Part shown: piece after piece, positions 33,301-44,506 of the stretch
Layout of the letters: every line of letters begins with the position of its first letter
Position numbering within the stretch: the stretch's first letter is position 1
NCBI GenBank assembly: GCA_030407315.1
Contig: JALQPE010002136.1
Location: 1 to 52,363 of the forward strand
Length of the DNA stretch: 52,363 nt
Direction: 5' to 3'
Origin: Asparagopsis taxiformis
Taxonomy: Eukaryota > Rhodophyta > Florideophyceae > Bonnemaisoniales > Bonnemaisoniaceae
Notes under the pieces: model-generated
Database searches by the model: none
Told to the model about the DNA's origin: nothing
Seen by the model: only the letters and a program-made list of their open reading frames with translations
Made by a program: the position numbers and the translations under genes

Positions 33301-33876
33301 TGAACTGCACCGATATGCCTCGGGTAGTGAGGGTGCTGACGGACATGAGAGAAAATACAAAAGAGGGAACGTGGAGGACGTCACGAAGTATGCACTGTTT
33401 TATTTCCCCATATAGAGAGATCATTAAACGAACATCACCACGGCCGACTGCCATTGAGGTAGACTTATCTCCCAGAGTTACGGAGAACGGTGTTATTTCC
33501 TTATAGGAAACAAACATGGAGCGATCGAAGGTCATGTGAGAGGTGGCAGCAGAGTCTATGTACCAAGTTGATGTATGAAGAGATCCAGGAGTAGTTGACA
33601 TGAGACAGACGTACTCTTTCTCTTCATCATTATGGAAACTAGACGCGGAAACCGTGTTTGATGGAGGATTGCCTTCTGAATCGGTGAGAGTACCATGGCA
33701 GAAGGTTTAGACCTTGCAGGCCGAGAGCGGGATGGACGGCCATACTTTTGCCAGCAATACGGTTCAGTGTGGTTGGTACGACCGCAATGAGTGCATTTCT
33801 TTCGGTTACTGCCGGGCTGTTTCCCAGACCTGGATAATAATGCAGCCGAGTCAGAAGAAGAGCTTCCAGGTTTCAA
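30381..33876 (-). pseudogene. pol: copia pol: protease, integrase, RT, RNase H, copy 3 (frameshifted)
   Basis: From the right: IDSAATSHMTF (protease, near 33520-33560); WHERLGH and CEGC (integrase zinc region, about 33060-33160); an integrase core in a 560-codon open frame 33015-31333 with HTDLAGPMEV, LRSDGGGEFF and NGVAERMNRT. The RT part starts near 31900 (SKWVFKRKD), with YGLKQAPRQWH in a shifted frame near 31490-31520 and LYVDDILLA at about 31345. RNase H has SWKSRKQSCVAQSSSEAEYM near 30680-30760 and KEAIWLR. Frame breaks near 31000, 31150, 31400, 31750, 32970 and 33600. All four enzymatic domains of the copia family are recognisable; the sequence as given is not one open frame. Confidence 0.9.
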
Positions 33877-34460
33877 AATAGAAGCTCTACGTTCCTCCTG
33901 AAGAAGGAACTTCGGACTTTGTCGAAGGTGAATGTAGGGTCCTCATCACCTATAGCATCAAGAGCAGTAATGAGTGTCTGGAAGGAAGAAGGAAGACCAT
34001 TGAGGACAGCCATAGCCATTTCCTTGTCGTCAATGATCACGCCCATAGAGCTGAGGACCGAGGCCATCTGTCGAACATGATTGATGTAGGCGAGCATCTG
34101 TTCACCGGGCTTCATAGTAGCTGTATAGAAATCACGCCTTGCAGCTAGTTTGTTTAGGAGAGTGTGCCCTTGGTGCACGTTACCGATCTCCTGCCACATT
34201 TCCAGAGCAGTAGTGGTGTGTGAGACGTTCTTGAGCATCTCATCAGACAACGTGATCCCGATGGTCATCCGAGCAGTTTTGTCTTTGCGAAGCCACTTGG
34301 ACAGTGCTTCCTGTTCTGCCGGGCGTGGAGGACGTAGGTCAGGATCGATCATTTCGTCCACCTCGCGGTGTCCGAGGATGAGCTCCATCTTTTGCTTCCA
34401 TGAGTGGAAGTTGGAGTAGTCCAGCTTTTCAATGCGAATGCCGGATGAAGTGCTCTCCAT
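33877..34460 (-). CDS. gag: copia Gag, copy 3
   Basis: ATG at 34460 in CCATGG. The capsid-like region is open for about 190 codons (LDYSNFHSWKQKMEL, MWQEIGNVHQGH, VLNGLPSSFQTL). It then shifts near 33880 into the frame with the CCHC knuckle CTHCGRTNHTEPYC (near 33750-33795). It is the least damaged Gag in the window. Confidence 0.85.
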
Positions 34461-34627
34461 GGCTCTTCAGTAAGTCTTATCTGTTCGACCCTTCCCAAGT
34501 GGACAACCGATAGTCGTCTAGGACCAAGCTGGGATCTATAGGATAGAGACTTTTAGCTAAGAGCTAGATGAGTGGAGAACAAGAAACAAGGTTTATCAAA
34601 GAGAAATCAGCTAGATTTCTATTGTGT

Positions 34628-35158
34628 CTAGAGAAGAGGAGTACTACTTATCGGAGGAGGAAAAGCCTTAGAGGCTTTAGCGGCTTTGAGGGTCTTCTCG
34701 ATGCCACGGTGGCGGCTACCGCGGAGGTGGTTGTCGAACTCGCTCTGGGTGCGAACGATGACACCGCAGGGCTTGCAGACCTTGAGACCACCTTCCTTGA
34801 GGCGTTCGATAGTCTTCTTATGTCTAGAGCCGCTGAAGTGTGCGACTCTAGACTCGGCGGAGTTGAGAAAGACGTTGCAGTGATGACACCTCGAGTGGTT
34901 TGCCTTCTTGTGAGCGGCGTACTTCTTCTTGTTATCCCTCCTTTCGGCGATACTGTAGGCTTTGCGGAAGACCGGTCTTGAAGAGACTCCCCCTCGCGAC
35001 GAAGCCTGGGAGGCTGCTCGTCGGTGCGCGGTTCCACGCGGTCTTCGTCACTGCTAGACACTGCGGAGAGAAGAGAGCAAGAGTGTTAGAAGTTATACCG
35101 ATCACTACTAAGGTCTAAACCTTGAAATAGACCGAAAGGTGAAAGGTATAAACTTACT
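34628..35158 (-). CDS. Accessory tandem U1/JAZ-type zinc-finger ORF of copia, copy 3 (intron 35061-35157)
   Basis: Exon 1 base 35158 joins exon 2 (35060-34628, stop TAG at 34630-34628). Same product as copies 1 and 2, with both Cys-His sets intact. One G is missing from the CCGGG run near 34972, which shifts the frame after about residue 29. The GGCGGCTACCGC segment encoding the second finger is identical to copy 2, and the stop position is the same. Three copies keeping two complete metal-binding sets suggests past selection on the protein. Confidence 0.8.
35061..35157 (-). other. Intron in copia leader (97 nt), copy 3
   Basis: GTAAGT at 35157-35152 and CCGCAG ending at 35061 on the minus strand. 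Confidence 0.8.
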
Positions 35159-35337
35159 TGTGGATAGAGTTGATGAGAAAACCAAACGTTCGATAAGTTT
35201 ATTCGGTGATATGTAAAGGCTATAACGCTATACCGATCAGGACAAGCTCACTGTCTTACAAGAGCAGGAGCGAGTTGAGAAGGTATAGACTAGCCAATAT
35301 AGAAGCAAAGATCGATTCCAGTAGTCGGGCCTTGAAT

Positions 35338-35416
35338 GGCTCGGTAGCCGAATCGGTTGGACGGTCCACGGAGATCTATAGATCCTTGGTTCGAGTCCCA
35401 GCAGCGACGCTGGCCA
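35338..35416 (+). other. tRNA-derived sequence in copia leader, copy 3
   Basis: Mirror copy of 26521-26600: A-box-like TAGCCGAATCGG and B box GGTTCGAGTCC. The internal GATCTATAGATC is a perfect 12-bp palindrome. Confidence 0.5.
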
Positions 35417-35585
35417 AACTTTTTCCTTCGCACGCGAACCCCAGATAAAAGAATGATCTCACCTGATGACGATGACCCAGAGACGGATGGCAAGATGAAA
35501 GAGTGTCAGTGTCACACAGTGTGGATGACAGGATGTCAGTGACAGGATGACACAGTGTCGGCGCGGAGCGGCGACAGAGGTGCGT

Positions 35586-36349
35586 GGCGCAGAGGATAAG
35601 CAAAAGAGAGAATATTCCATGGAAAATGCCGTATCGTACAGTAGAACTAGTCACCATATTTTAGCGGAACGCCCATCCCCAACGTTTGATAAGGCCCATC
35701 GAAAAAATGTAAAAAATCATGGGCTGAGACCAGCACGGCGATTTTGTTTTACAGTAGGCAGGAACCAAGCAGAACTATGGTGTGGCCGTGAGGTGATGGC
35801 TGAACCATGTACGGAAGGACACGTAGGTATGGAAATGAACCACGTCCATATATGAGCAGGACGGCGGGTTGACTAGAACGGGCCAAGTCACGCAGGCACG
35901 GATGGTTCGAGTGGAACCAGTACTGTATATGGGTATAGTTAGATATGGGGTGCACCGTGACTGCGATATGTGGTGGAAGGTGAAGAGAGATTCGTAGAAA
36001 TAAACTATAAACTATAATGGGCACACCGTGACGGTCTGGTGTCTGAAACCAGGCGTAAGCAGCACTCGCTGAATGGACGGTGACCAAAGTATGATTATTG
36101 TATTCATTAGAGCTTTCAGTCAGTTATTGAAATATACTCAATTACATTAGTTTATTCATGAGAACAAGGAAAACGATCAAAAAAAACAAAAATTGATCAA
36201 AATATCATTTTTATTAGTAAATTGACCAAATCGTCAAAGATCCAGTATTTGATCAAAGACCGACCTATTTCCTAATTCACGCATCTCTTCCTGAGCACTA
36301 GATCAACTCCGAAAAGATCTGTTCCTCTAGAAAAAGATGCTTCATAGCG
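35586..36349. other. No gene seen, right arm
   Basis: Mirror of 25586-26344. Frames at 35749-36087 are open on both strands without a recognised product; AT-rich toward 36120-36260. Confidence 0.4.
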
Positions 36350-36358
36350 TATAAATAG
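36350..36358 (+). promoter_or_regulatory. TATA box of Harbinger-like gene (right arm)
   Basis: TATAAATAG, 93 bp upstream of the ATG at 36443. Confidence 0.65.
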
Positions 36359-36442
36359 AGTCTTTTACCTTTTACAACAGTATCAACACTCTCTCACCAC
36401 ACTCATATCCCTTTCATATCACTAATCTTCAAGTTTCCAACG

Positions 36443-37680
36443 ATGCAACGCTCAGATGAATTCCGCGCCTTGCGCATGCTTTCTGAAGTATCTGAGGAGC
36501 GCAGGGAGCGAATTACGGCGTACCAAGACCGCCCGCGCCCAGAGAGCGCAGATGAAGACAAGTCATCCAGCCCCGTGATGGATGGATTTTTCGAGGAAGA
36601 AGGCGCAGAAGCTATCAAACAGATGACAAATTTTACACCATCCGAATTTGGATCTCTCTGGAAGACTATTGCTAATCATGTGAAGTCCAAGTGGAACGTT
36701 GGAAGAGGCCGCAAGTCTGACCAAGAACCGAAGGACGTCTTGTTCATGACTCTTTCAGTACTCAAGCACGGGGGCACGTGGGATTACATGGGGAGGATGT
36801 TCAAATCAAGGGCCCAACATTTGAGAAGCTTATCATGGGGTTCCTCAAAGTGGTTTCAGGAGAGCTTTATAAGGTGCTCGTGGCTAAACTAAGGGCCAAA
36901 TACAGTATGGAAAAAGAGATTGAAGAAAACAAAACGTTTTCCAATTTCCATACTGTAGGTATGCCACTGATGTCACATTCCCAGACGAATCGCCAACTGG
37001 AAATATACAGGAATCTAAGCCATACTTTAGCGGCAAGCACAAGCTGTACGGGTACAAGGTTGAAGTTTCAGTCATTCCACGTGGCTTCGCCATTGGTGCA
37101 CTACGCACTTTGCAGGGTCTATTAATGACATTGATATATTTTATGACAACCTTGAATTTCATGAACTGGCATTGCAGAAAAATGAATCATCCGAGGTGGA
37201 AGATGATGGATATCTTGTTGCTAAATATCCCGATCAGTGGGGCATACTAGCGGACAAGGGATATCAAGGAGCGGCGCATCACATCAGGCTGATTCATCCG
37301 ATGAGAAAGCCTACCAGTCAGGACCTTTCCTCAGTGAGATACAGATGATCAATGAGATCTCAAGTGACCGCATCATCGTAGAAAATTTCTTCGGTCGTCT
37401 GTCTAGCCTGTGGGGTGTGATGACTAACAAGTACAGGTGGAAGGAAGACAGCTACGATATGATATTTGAAATGTGCCTTGCACTGACTAATCTGCATATC
37501 AAGTTCAACCCACTTCGTGCTGAAGATTTGTCGTTCTATGATGCTCTTCAGAATTACTTGTATGACATAGGATCTCAGCGGGCACAGAAGAGGCGCAATT
37601 CGCAGAGGTCTTATAGGCGTAGAACTATGCGTAGGCTTACAATGGAGTTTGAGGAGGAGGATGGTGATGACATCATTTAG
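36443..37680 (+). CDS. PIF/Harbinger-like DDE transposase (right arm, several frameshifts)
   Basis: Same gene as 24250-25492. The N-terminal part is open to 36892 and includes the HTH-like segment across the site broken in the left arm (GRGRKSDQEPKDVLFMTL). Later pieces lie in shifted frames around 36800-37125. The end (37237-37680) is open with SSDRIIVENFFGRLSSLWG (third catalytic residue) and the Arg-rich then acidic tail ending EEEDGDDII. The DVTFQQ and ADKGYQG segments (first and second Asp) fall in short frames. The two arms break at different bases, so the common ancestor was probably intact. Confidence 0.75.
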
Positions 37681-39684
37681 ATAGATCGCAGCCCACCTGC
37701 ATTGATAGCAAGTAAATGAGGGTATAAATCTCTATGAGGGATCTCCTGGGGTTATACCAAACACAAATTTGATCAAAGTAGTTTAGGAGATCTGACATGT
37801 CCTGGGGGAAAAAGAGTTGTTGGATCCATCGCGGAAGCTGAATTTTGGAAATAGCGTTGAGCCGTTCGTTGTACTGTAAGGGGGCTAGTAGTGCGCATGA
37901 ATTGGTGGACCAGAGAGATTCATGCGTGACGAATGCAACGAACTTTGTGCCGTACACACATTTCACCCCCCAGTACAAGTCATCCATATGACAGCATTTA
38001 CCCAGGACAACACTCAGTGAGATTTGAACTCGAGACCAATGCCCGAGCACCACTTTCTGATTTTGGATTATTCGCCAATAATATAAGAACAAGTTACAGG
38101 TCATCCAGCAGACCAGCGTGCCAGGGGTTTGCTCAAGATCTGGAAATTTTCTAAGATATTTAATTTTTGATTAGGTTTTCCGTAATTTCTAAAATAATGA
38201 GTGTTTTCGAGAAAGAGTCAATCTATGCTCAAAAGCTATATTTATATGAAATCACACAGTCTTACTCGAAATGACTCTGTATTTAGGAAATAACTTGATC
38301 TTTAATTGAAGTCTAGGTAACTGAGTTTGCGGTCTATTGGAATAATTCCAGAGTAGGTGACTTTTTGCTCATGGGACGTGACCAAGCTGACTTGTGGAAC
38401 TGGCCAAACGATAATCTGGAAAGGGACCATTGACTGGGCATGTACGGCCAAGGCAAAGCGCGGTTGTTTCCAAACTACAGTACTGTGTAAAGCCGGATAT
38501 ATTCTATTATCACACTGCTCGTGACACTGGAATTATTCCACCGTGGAGCACTGTAATGGGTACGGTTCACTTCCACTGGATGTAGTGGTTGTACCGTCGG
38601 GTGGACGTGGACCATGTCCACTGGGTAGAGTGGTTGCACCGGTGGGCGCTCTGGGTAGAAACTGAAAGGTAGAATGGGCGGCACATCGCACTTTTGCGGA
38701 GAAACTGCAGGACGGATAGGTCTGACTGAAACGATATCTAGGAAGAATGGAAATCGGCATAGGGACAATGAATTAGACTAGGGTGCAGCCAGTAGCGGGT
38801 ACGCAAGATTTACGATATGGTGTAGTGGATATGGGTAGGTAATGGGAAGCTAACGCCAAAAGTTTAACAACATGAAGATCATCTGTACACTGCACTAAGG
38901 AACTATGAACTACGCTACCATGGTAGATACTAAACGGCAAAACGCTAGCTCTACATAAAGTAACTACAAATACATATAGGCATGAAAAGAGAGATGAGGG
39001 GAAGCCAGAAATTTCTGTTGGCACCTGGAAGGAAAGAATAGATGAATCAATGGTTAGTGCTAGGAATGTAACTTCATCAACGCTAGAAGCATGATTAGAA
39101 GCGAGAGAACATACCGTTGATAGTGCAGCCAGAGCTTTAGTAAACGTATTGTAGAGAACCCAGAAACTTCTGCTGGCACATAGATGGAAAGAAGTGGATG
39201 ACACAGTGGTTAGTGCTAGAAACGGTATGCCAAAAGCTCGATTAGAAGTGAGAAAATGTAGTAATGACAGTAGCCCTGGAGAAAGACGAAACAGAAAGTA
39301 GGAAAGGCAGAAAGTATGTTAGCAGAAGAACAATGAAGAACCGCAGAAAAAGACAATGGGAGGAATGGATAAAATACTAATGGGCTGGAAAACCTTATCG
39401 TAGGATGAGGCCGCGGGGCGGAACAACATCCGTAGGGATGCGATTGCACACCGCGACCCCATCCTGCGTAGGTGGTGTGCTCCGAGCGACAGGTGATGGC
39501 GATGTTGCCCGGCGTGACGCAAGCCTTAAATACTGCTGCAGAGTGAGCCCAGAGGTCGCATATTTCACTTGCGTAGTGAGAAAGCGCGCGCTTCTCGTAC
39601 TGACAAATCAGAAACAAATCATCGATGATCTATGAACACGTCATAGACACGTCATGGACTCGAGATGGACTCGTCATGAACACG

Positions 39685-39722
39685 TAATGAAATAGAACAC
39701 TAGGTAGTGTTCTATTTCATTA
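39685..39722. repeat. 38-bp palindrome (right arm)
   Basis: Mirror of 22203-22240, still perfect. Confidence 0.9.
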
Positions 39723-39809
39723 CAGCTGGCGTGCAGCTGCACGCTTGTGAGCGGAAACGTGTATTGCAGGCTGAGGAGCCAATGATGAAAAATTAGAAAA
39801 AATGACTAG

Positions 39810-39870
39810 TTACTGCAGTAAAAAGTGATCTAGGAAGATTCATTTGGTAGATCAGTTTTTACTGCAGTAA
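39810..39870. repeat. Hairpin TTACTGCAGTAAAAA... (right arm)
   Basis: Mirror of 22055-22115. Confidence 0.85.
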
Positions 39871-40162
39871 AAGAAACTAATTTTACTTTAATTTTATTGT
39901 GGTACGTTCCGCCCTGAGGAAGCTGGTTCAGGCTTGAGGCAGTTCAAGGAATGGATAAGCTCTGGAAGAAGCATGAATGGTATAGACGAGGAATTAGAGA
40001 TGGTTACATAGAATAGAACATAGTGTCTCACAGGTTTTGGGACAAGGGACATAAGTATGGCCAATGTCAAGGTGGATGTATGTGACGGAAAGGCTACAAT
40101 ATGAGGAAGTTTGTTTACGGGAAGTAATATGGTAGAAAGCTTATGTACTAGACCCTAGAGTA

Positions 40163-43067
40163 TCATGCAGTCCTTGGCGGATATCCATCTTCTCTTGCAA
40201 AGATAGAGAAGGAACCACCATCCATAAACGAAGGACCTCCATGCGTAATTCCTCCATTCGAAGTGCCTTGCTCCACAGAACATAATGAAGGGCTACAATT
40301 GTGGAGGAGACCAACCTTACGAACCCCTGAAGTGAGAGGGAGAAACCAGGAGCCGGAATCGGTGTTCGGAGCAAACGTAGTGGGGGACGACTTCTGCTTG
40401 ATAACTGGAAGAACAATAGCGTGTGGTGGAGACAGGTTTTCCTGGTGAGATTCGTGTATGCAAACGTTTCCCGGTGAAGCAATGTTTCCATCAATAGTCA
40501 GGTCAAACACGGTGGTAACAGCCCAAAAAGAAGGCGAAAAGGTCTTCTGTAGAATTCTAGAAGACGGGGAAGCTGAGTAGCAAGCTTGTACTACACAGCC
40601 AGAAGCTATTTCTTGTGGCTTTGAAAAGTCCCGAGACGCAGCAGAGGGCGAAGCTGCACAGGCAGGGTGGGCAGAACCGAGACGTGCTCCCTTGCAAGGT
40701 TTTCCACGAAGCATGACTGCATCCGAAGTCTGCCCACAGGAAAAATCCTGCTGTGGTAATGAAGAGGGAACTCCTGTCCACGAGTAATATGAATATGGAG
40801 AAGAGAAGAATGGTAAAGAAGACCTATTCAAATGTTCGAGAAGGGGTTCTTGACAGAGGTCATGCAGCGTACTAGCCGGGAGGTTCTCCATGGATTTACA
40901 GTGCTCCCGTCCGAATAGAACACGAAGGAGAAACCGTTTAGAACGTTGTCTCTCCACAGATGCTGGAGTAGAATTGGAGAAACTTTTCAAAGCAAGATGG
41001 AGGCTTCCTTTGCAATAGTTTCCGAGTGCCGCTAACATAGCATCCAACTGTCTGTCAGCACCTCCGGAATGCTCCAGACCTCGTTTCATTTGTTGATGTG
41101 TTGCTTCGAATGATAGCTCAGTTACCTAGCGAGCGTGTCCGAGCAGAGGAACAGTGTGTTCAAATGCCTCAATGAGACGGTGCAAGTTTGGCTTATTGTC
41201 AAGAATCTTCCTTGCCCGGAATCCAGCAGTCTTGTTTTCCATCTCAATGTGGTCATTATCATTCGTTACTATACCTTCTGTCTGCATCTTCCGTTTCTTC
41301 GAGACCGCTGTGCTCCGCTGTCTGGTAGGAACAGTCTTGAGCAGGTCATCCACTAGAGTAGCATATTCTTTCGATAGCTGCTGCACGACGGAGACCGTTG
41401 TGCGCAGAATTCCCTGTAGCTCTCTGTACTGCCTCAGAACCGTCGATATTTTTTCGTGGTAGGAAGTATGTAGCTGCAGATATAGAGGACAGGAGACGAA
41501 CAAGTTCGAGAGACAGATGGCGTTGCTCTTCAGAAGCCTGGAGTGACCTTGAACCGCTACCTTCGGATGACCTTGTAGTCTGCGATTGGAATTTCAGAGA
41601 AGACCTGAAGCAGTGTTCGGCGACGAGGAGAACTGCAAATCTGTCCGAGATTCCCATTGTATGAGTTTCACCTGCGTTGAAGTTATATATCTTGTTCTGA
41701 TTTGCGAGACCCAATACACGGAGGGCATCCACCATGAACCTGTCGGCCAGCCTTCTCACACCATCATTAGGCAAGCTTGAAAAAGCATTGTCCAGAGCAT
41801 CCTTTGCCAGTCCGTGGAGGAGATGGTCAATTCCAACAAACGTCGAACGGTATGGGTCCAGAATAGCAGGCACGACAGGGATTCGTAGACCATCGTTTCC
41901 GAGTGGTGTCCCGGTTGGAACCAGCCCTTTGGACCTAGCTTCATGAAGTAGTCTTTCAATGAGATGCAATGGAGTGTCTGTGATATTTTGCACTGTTCTC
42001 AAACCCAGATACTTCAAGATGTTTGCAGAACTTTCCGATGACTGAACAGCAGCTGTTCGCTCGGATGTGCGAAAGTGTGTATCAGAGCTCGAATGTAAAC
42101 GGGTGTCGTAGCCAAACTGCGAGTTCTTCCCATATTTCCCCCTCTTACAAAGAAACACAAATGGCATGGGCAGTCTGCGTTGTGCCCCATGACATCCAGC
42201 ACATGAGAACAGGCAGGATAATCCGATACGAAACCAATAAAGTCCAGGAAAATTAGACATTCATTGCCGTCTGGATCGACATCACGAAACCCCGCGACGT
42301 ACATCCTTGAATAATGTCTCTAGAGATATATCGAAGGATATGGTTTGTACTAACACCAGGACCTGCGACACCGATAACGCGCACAGCAGAACTGTTCCGG
42401 CGACAGTCCAGCGGAAGACCCATTGGGAGCATATAGCATCCTCCAGCACTCCCTTTCTTACCAGAGGCTTCATTGAAGTCATCATAGTATAAAAGAAATG
42501 GATAGACGTAGTATGTGGTACCGCAGCTGAGAACCCCACGGAGATGTGTAGGATGAAAGGGGCTGGAGCTCGTGCCTGGTTTCAATAACTTGACATTATT
42601 GATTGCACGAGTTCCGCCGACAACTTTGTAATGCCCTTCAGAGTTGACGAGAAAGAGCAGTTTTTGTGATGGCCTGGCGGTCCGGGAGAGCTGACGACAA
42701 GCCCAATGAATAACTGTATACCACAATTTTGAGTAGGGTTGCACTCAGGACTGGGTGATAAAACTGTCAGGTGATCACCTGGCCGAGCATATTCCCGGAA
42801 CGACTCTTTCTGAAGGATGAAGGCGGACCCATATGAATGCGGGGAGACCGAAAGCCTGCTATGAAATGCGGCACCAGAGTTAATCCACGAAGAAGAGGTG
42901 AAAGCTTTTAACGACTCATGGCTGGAAGATAGTGATTCCTGTTGGAAAAGGGAACTGAGAGTAGGATCTAGAGAAGAGGCGTGCTGCCCTGATGTGACAT
43001 GCAGTTCCACAATACTACCACCGAAAGCAGAAACGGGAAAGCCGTCTTTTACCGCCTCCGCCCTCAT
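40163..43067 (-). pseudogene. KDZ/CACTA-like DDE transposase (right arm, uninterrupted by CACTA)
   Basis: From an ATG at 43067 (MRAEAVKDGFPVSAFGG) to TAA/TAG near 40163, about 965 codons. N-terminal 160 residues unrecognised. Then YDDFNEASGKKGSAGG, DVDPDGNECLIFLDF, GFVSDYPACSHVLD and CPCHLC: a candidate first Asp, second Asp and Cys pair. A helical region follows (IDHLLHGLAKDALDNAF, GETHTMGISDRF). After an in-frame TAG (41128-41126) comes ELSFEATHQQMKRG with a candidate catalytic Glu, then a Ser-rich tail. Order and spacing fit KDZ/Plavaka/CMC transposases; no exact family is claimed. Frame breaks near 42590, 42450, 42290, 41350 and 41500. The left-arm copy shares the TAG. Confidence 0.65.
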
Positions 43068-43080
43068 CGTGTAGTTTTGT

Positions 43081-44376
43081 CTTTTAAGGAGTACTCTCTG
43101 AATTTTCTAGCTTCGACTTGCACACGTTACCATGTAAACTGAGTATGTCATCCGAGTCGGAAGCATCCAATTGTGTGTTATCACGCCACGCAAGGTCGAA
43201 TATATGTGGTGCAGTAATGTCTGCTCGTGCATATTCGCTGGTGGAACGATAAGTACAGGTGCTGATTGACTAGCTTTGTTTTGTTCGACCTTGCTTCTTC
43301 GTAGAATTGCAGAAGAGGCAACACGAGCTGCACTACGCTCTGCGTTTACAGGGAAGTATACGGTTTCCGAACGTAACCATGTTGAAGAACAGCCACGGTC
43401 TTACCTTCCGCATAATTGTCGAATAATGGGTAATTCGCTGAACGTGTTTTGTTCATGGAACCTTTCTAGCGAAATCGAACAACACGCGATCTTCCTGAGG
43501 TTTGCTGGGTGCATTTCGTCGACCCTGTCAGTTTGTGACAGCGTACAACGTTGTCCATTCTTCATGTAATTGCGAGCTTTTCTCTGGTGGACCTGTTCAT
43601 GATAAAGGTATAAGAGATTAGGAGCTTCGCTTCTGCCTCCTCCTGTAGAAACAGGTCGTTGTCATCCGATCGGAGTCGTTTTGTTGCGTGACGTTCTCAT
43701 GATGGTCGGAAGCAGGGATGGCAACGTTTAGGACTGTCGCGCAGAAGTGACGGGGTCTTCTGCCGGAGGATACTACAATATCTCGTCCTAGAGTAATATG
43801 TAGTATACGTGGCAATTCCGAAATTGCAAATATTTACGTTTTCCGCGGAATTCGAATTTCGGCGGATACGACCGGCGACAGCAATGAACGAACATTGCTG
43901 GCGCATGCGCGCGCGCAACCGGCACACGTGTGCAACGAACGTATTGGCAACGGCCAACGGACCAACGGGTCCCTACGTGTGACCCACAAGGTCCCTTCCC
44001 ATTCGGGGACGTTACGAGCAGTGTTTACACTGTAAAGCGATGCCATCGTGGCCATATAGGTATTGGCATCGTGCCGGGAGGGAAAGGGGACAAGACAACG
44101 ATCGAGCAACGGCTCTAGTCTACGACTGACTTCTACGTTTACGTTTACGTTTGGCCTAACGAGGCTTCGTCTCCGTCGAGCTGCGTACTCCCTACCCATC
44201 GCCGCACGTAAGGCTGATTGCGTGTAGTGCCTCCGGGCTTGGTTGAGAGCGCCTCCGGTGACGTACCACCTCGTTTGCTAACGTAATCCTCGCGTGGATT
44301 GTTGCGTCGTGACGCTCGTGTCTACTCGCTAACCCTCTACCTTCTACCGTTCTAACATACAGTCAAACACCAGCGG
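43081..44376. other. No gene recognised between right arm and Ty3 element
   Basis: Composition changes here from mixed to CpG-rich. A 97-codon frame (43276-43569) is unrecognised. A GCGCATGCGCGCGCGC run lies near 43896-43915 and an ACGTTT triple repeat at 44134-44152. The 5' LTR of the Ty3 element should lie here, but I cannot define its ends or a primer site. Confidence 0.4.
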
Positions 44377-44506
44377 GTGGACTGCTCGTTTCGTTTCGTA
44401 AGGACAGCGTGTCCACTGCTCGTACCAGCTACTAGTCTAACGAACGTCGTTCCACACTGGTCTCTCGACCTAGAAGTTGCTACGAGCATAACGACAACCA
44501 ACGAGG

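Larger units (their letters stand above)
29895..35585 (-). mobile_element. Copia element copy 3 (3' LTR to leader; 5' LTR missing)
   Basis: Minus-strand order from the right: one minisatellite unit, tRNA-like piece, zinc-finger ORF, gag, protease, integrase, RT, RNase H, PPT, 3' LTR at 29895-30367. It is the only copy here that shows the complete pol region. It ends at about 35585, where the minisatellite meets unrelated sequence; the same break is seen in copy 2. Confidence 0.95.
37681..40162. other. Unrecognised region, right arm
   Basis: Mirror of 21769-24249: a proline-rich frame at 38475-38768 (-), the 157-bp duplication, palindromes at 39685-39722 and 39810-39870, and the TATA-like and TGACGT motifs on the minus strand. 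No gene called. Confidence 0.4.
32040..43080. repeat. Inverted duplication, right arm
   Basis: Reverse complement of 19119-29894 plus 4129-4412. The outer edge is unclear because copia copy 1 replaces the partner sequence. This arm lacks the 14.7-kb CACTA element and shows the empty site at about 42813. Confidence 0.95.

Noticed and set aside
35338..35416. A functional tRNA gene
   Set aside because: A and B boxes and a D arm are present, but the acceptor stem pairs at only about half its positions, the anticodon arm does not fold normally, and it recurs only inside the copia leader.
19119..42813. Palindrome as a pure sequencing hairpin artefact
   Set aside because: Not fully excluded, but the arms differ by a 14.7-kb insertion with clean junctions, and the spacer holds 2.1 kb of unique copia sequence, which a simple fold-back read would not give.
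43570..44376. 5' LTR and primer site of the Ty3 element
   Set aside because: No convincing TG...CA repeat pair with 51760-52363 and no TGG primer site at a plausible place could be read by eye.
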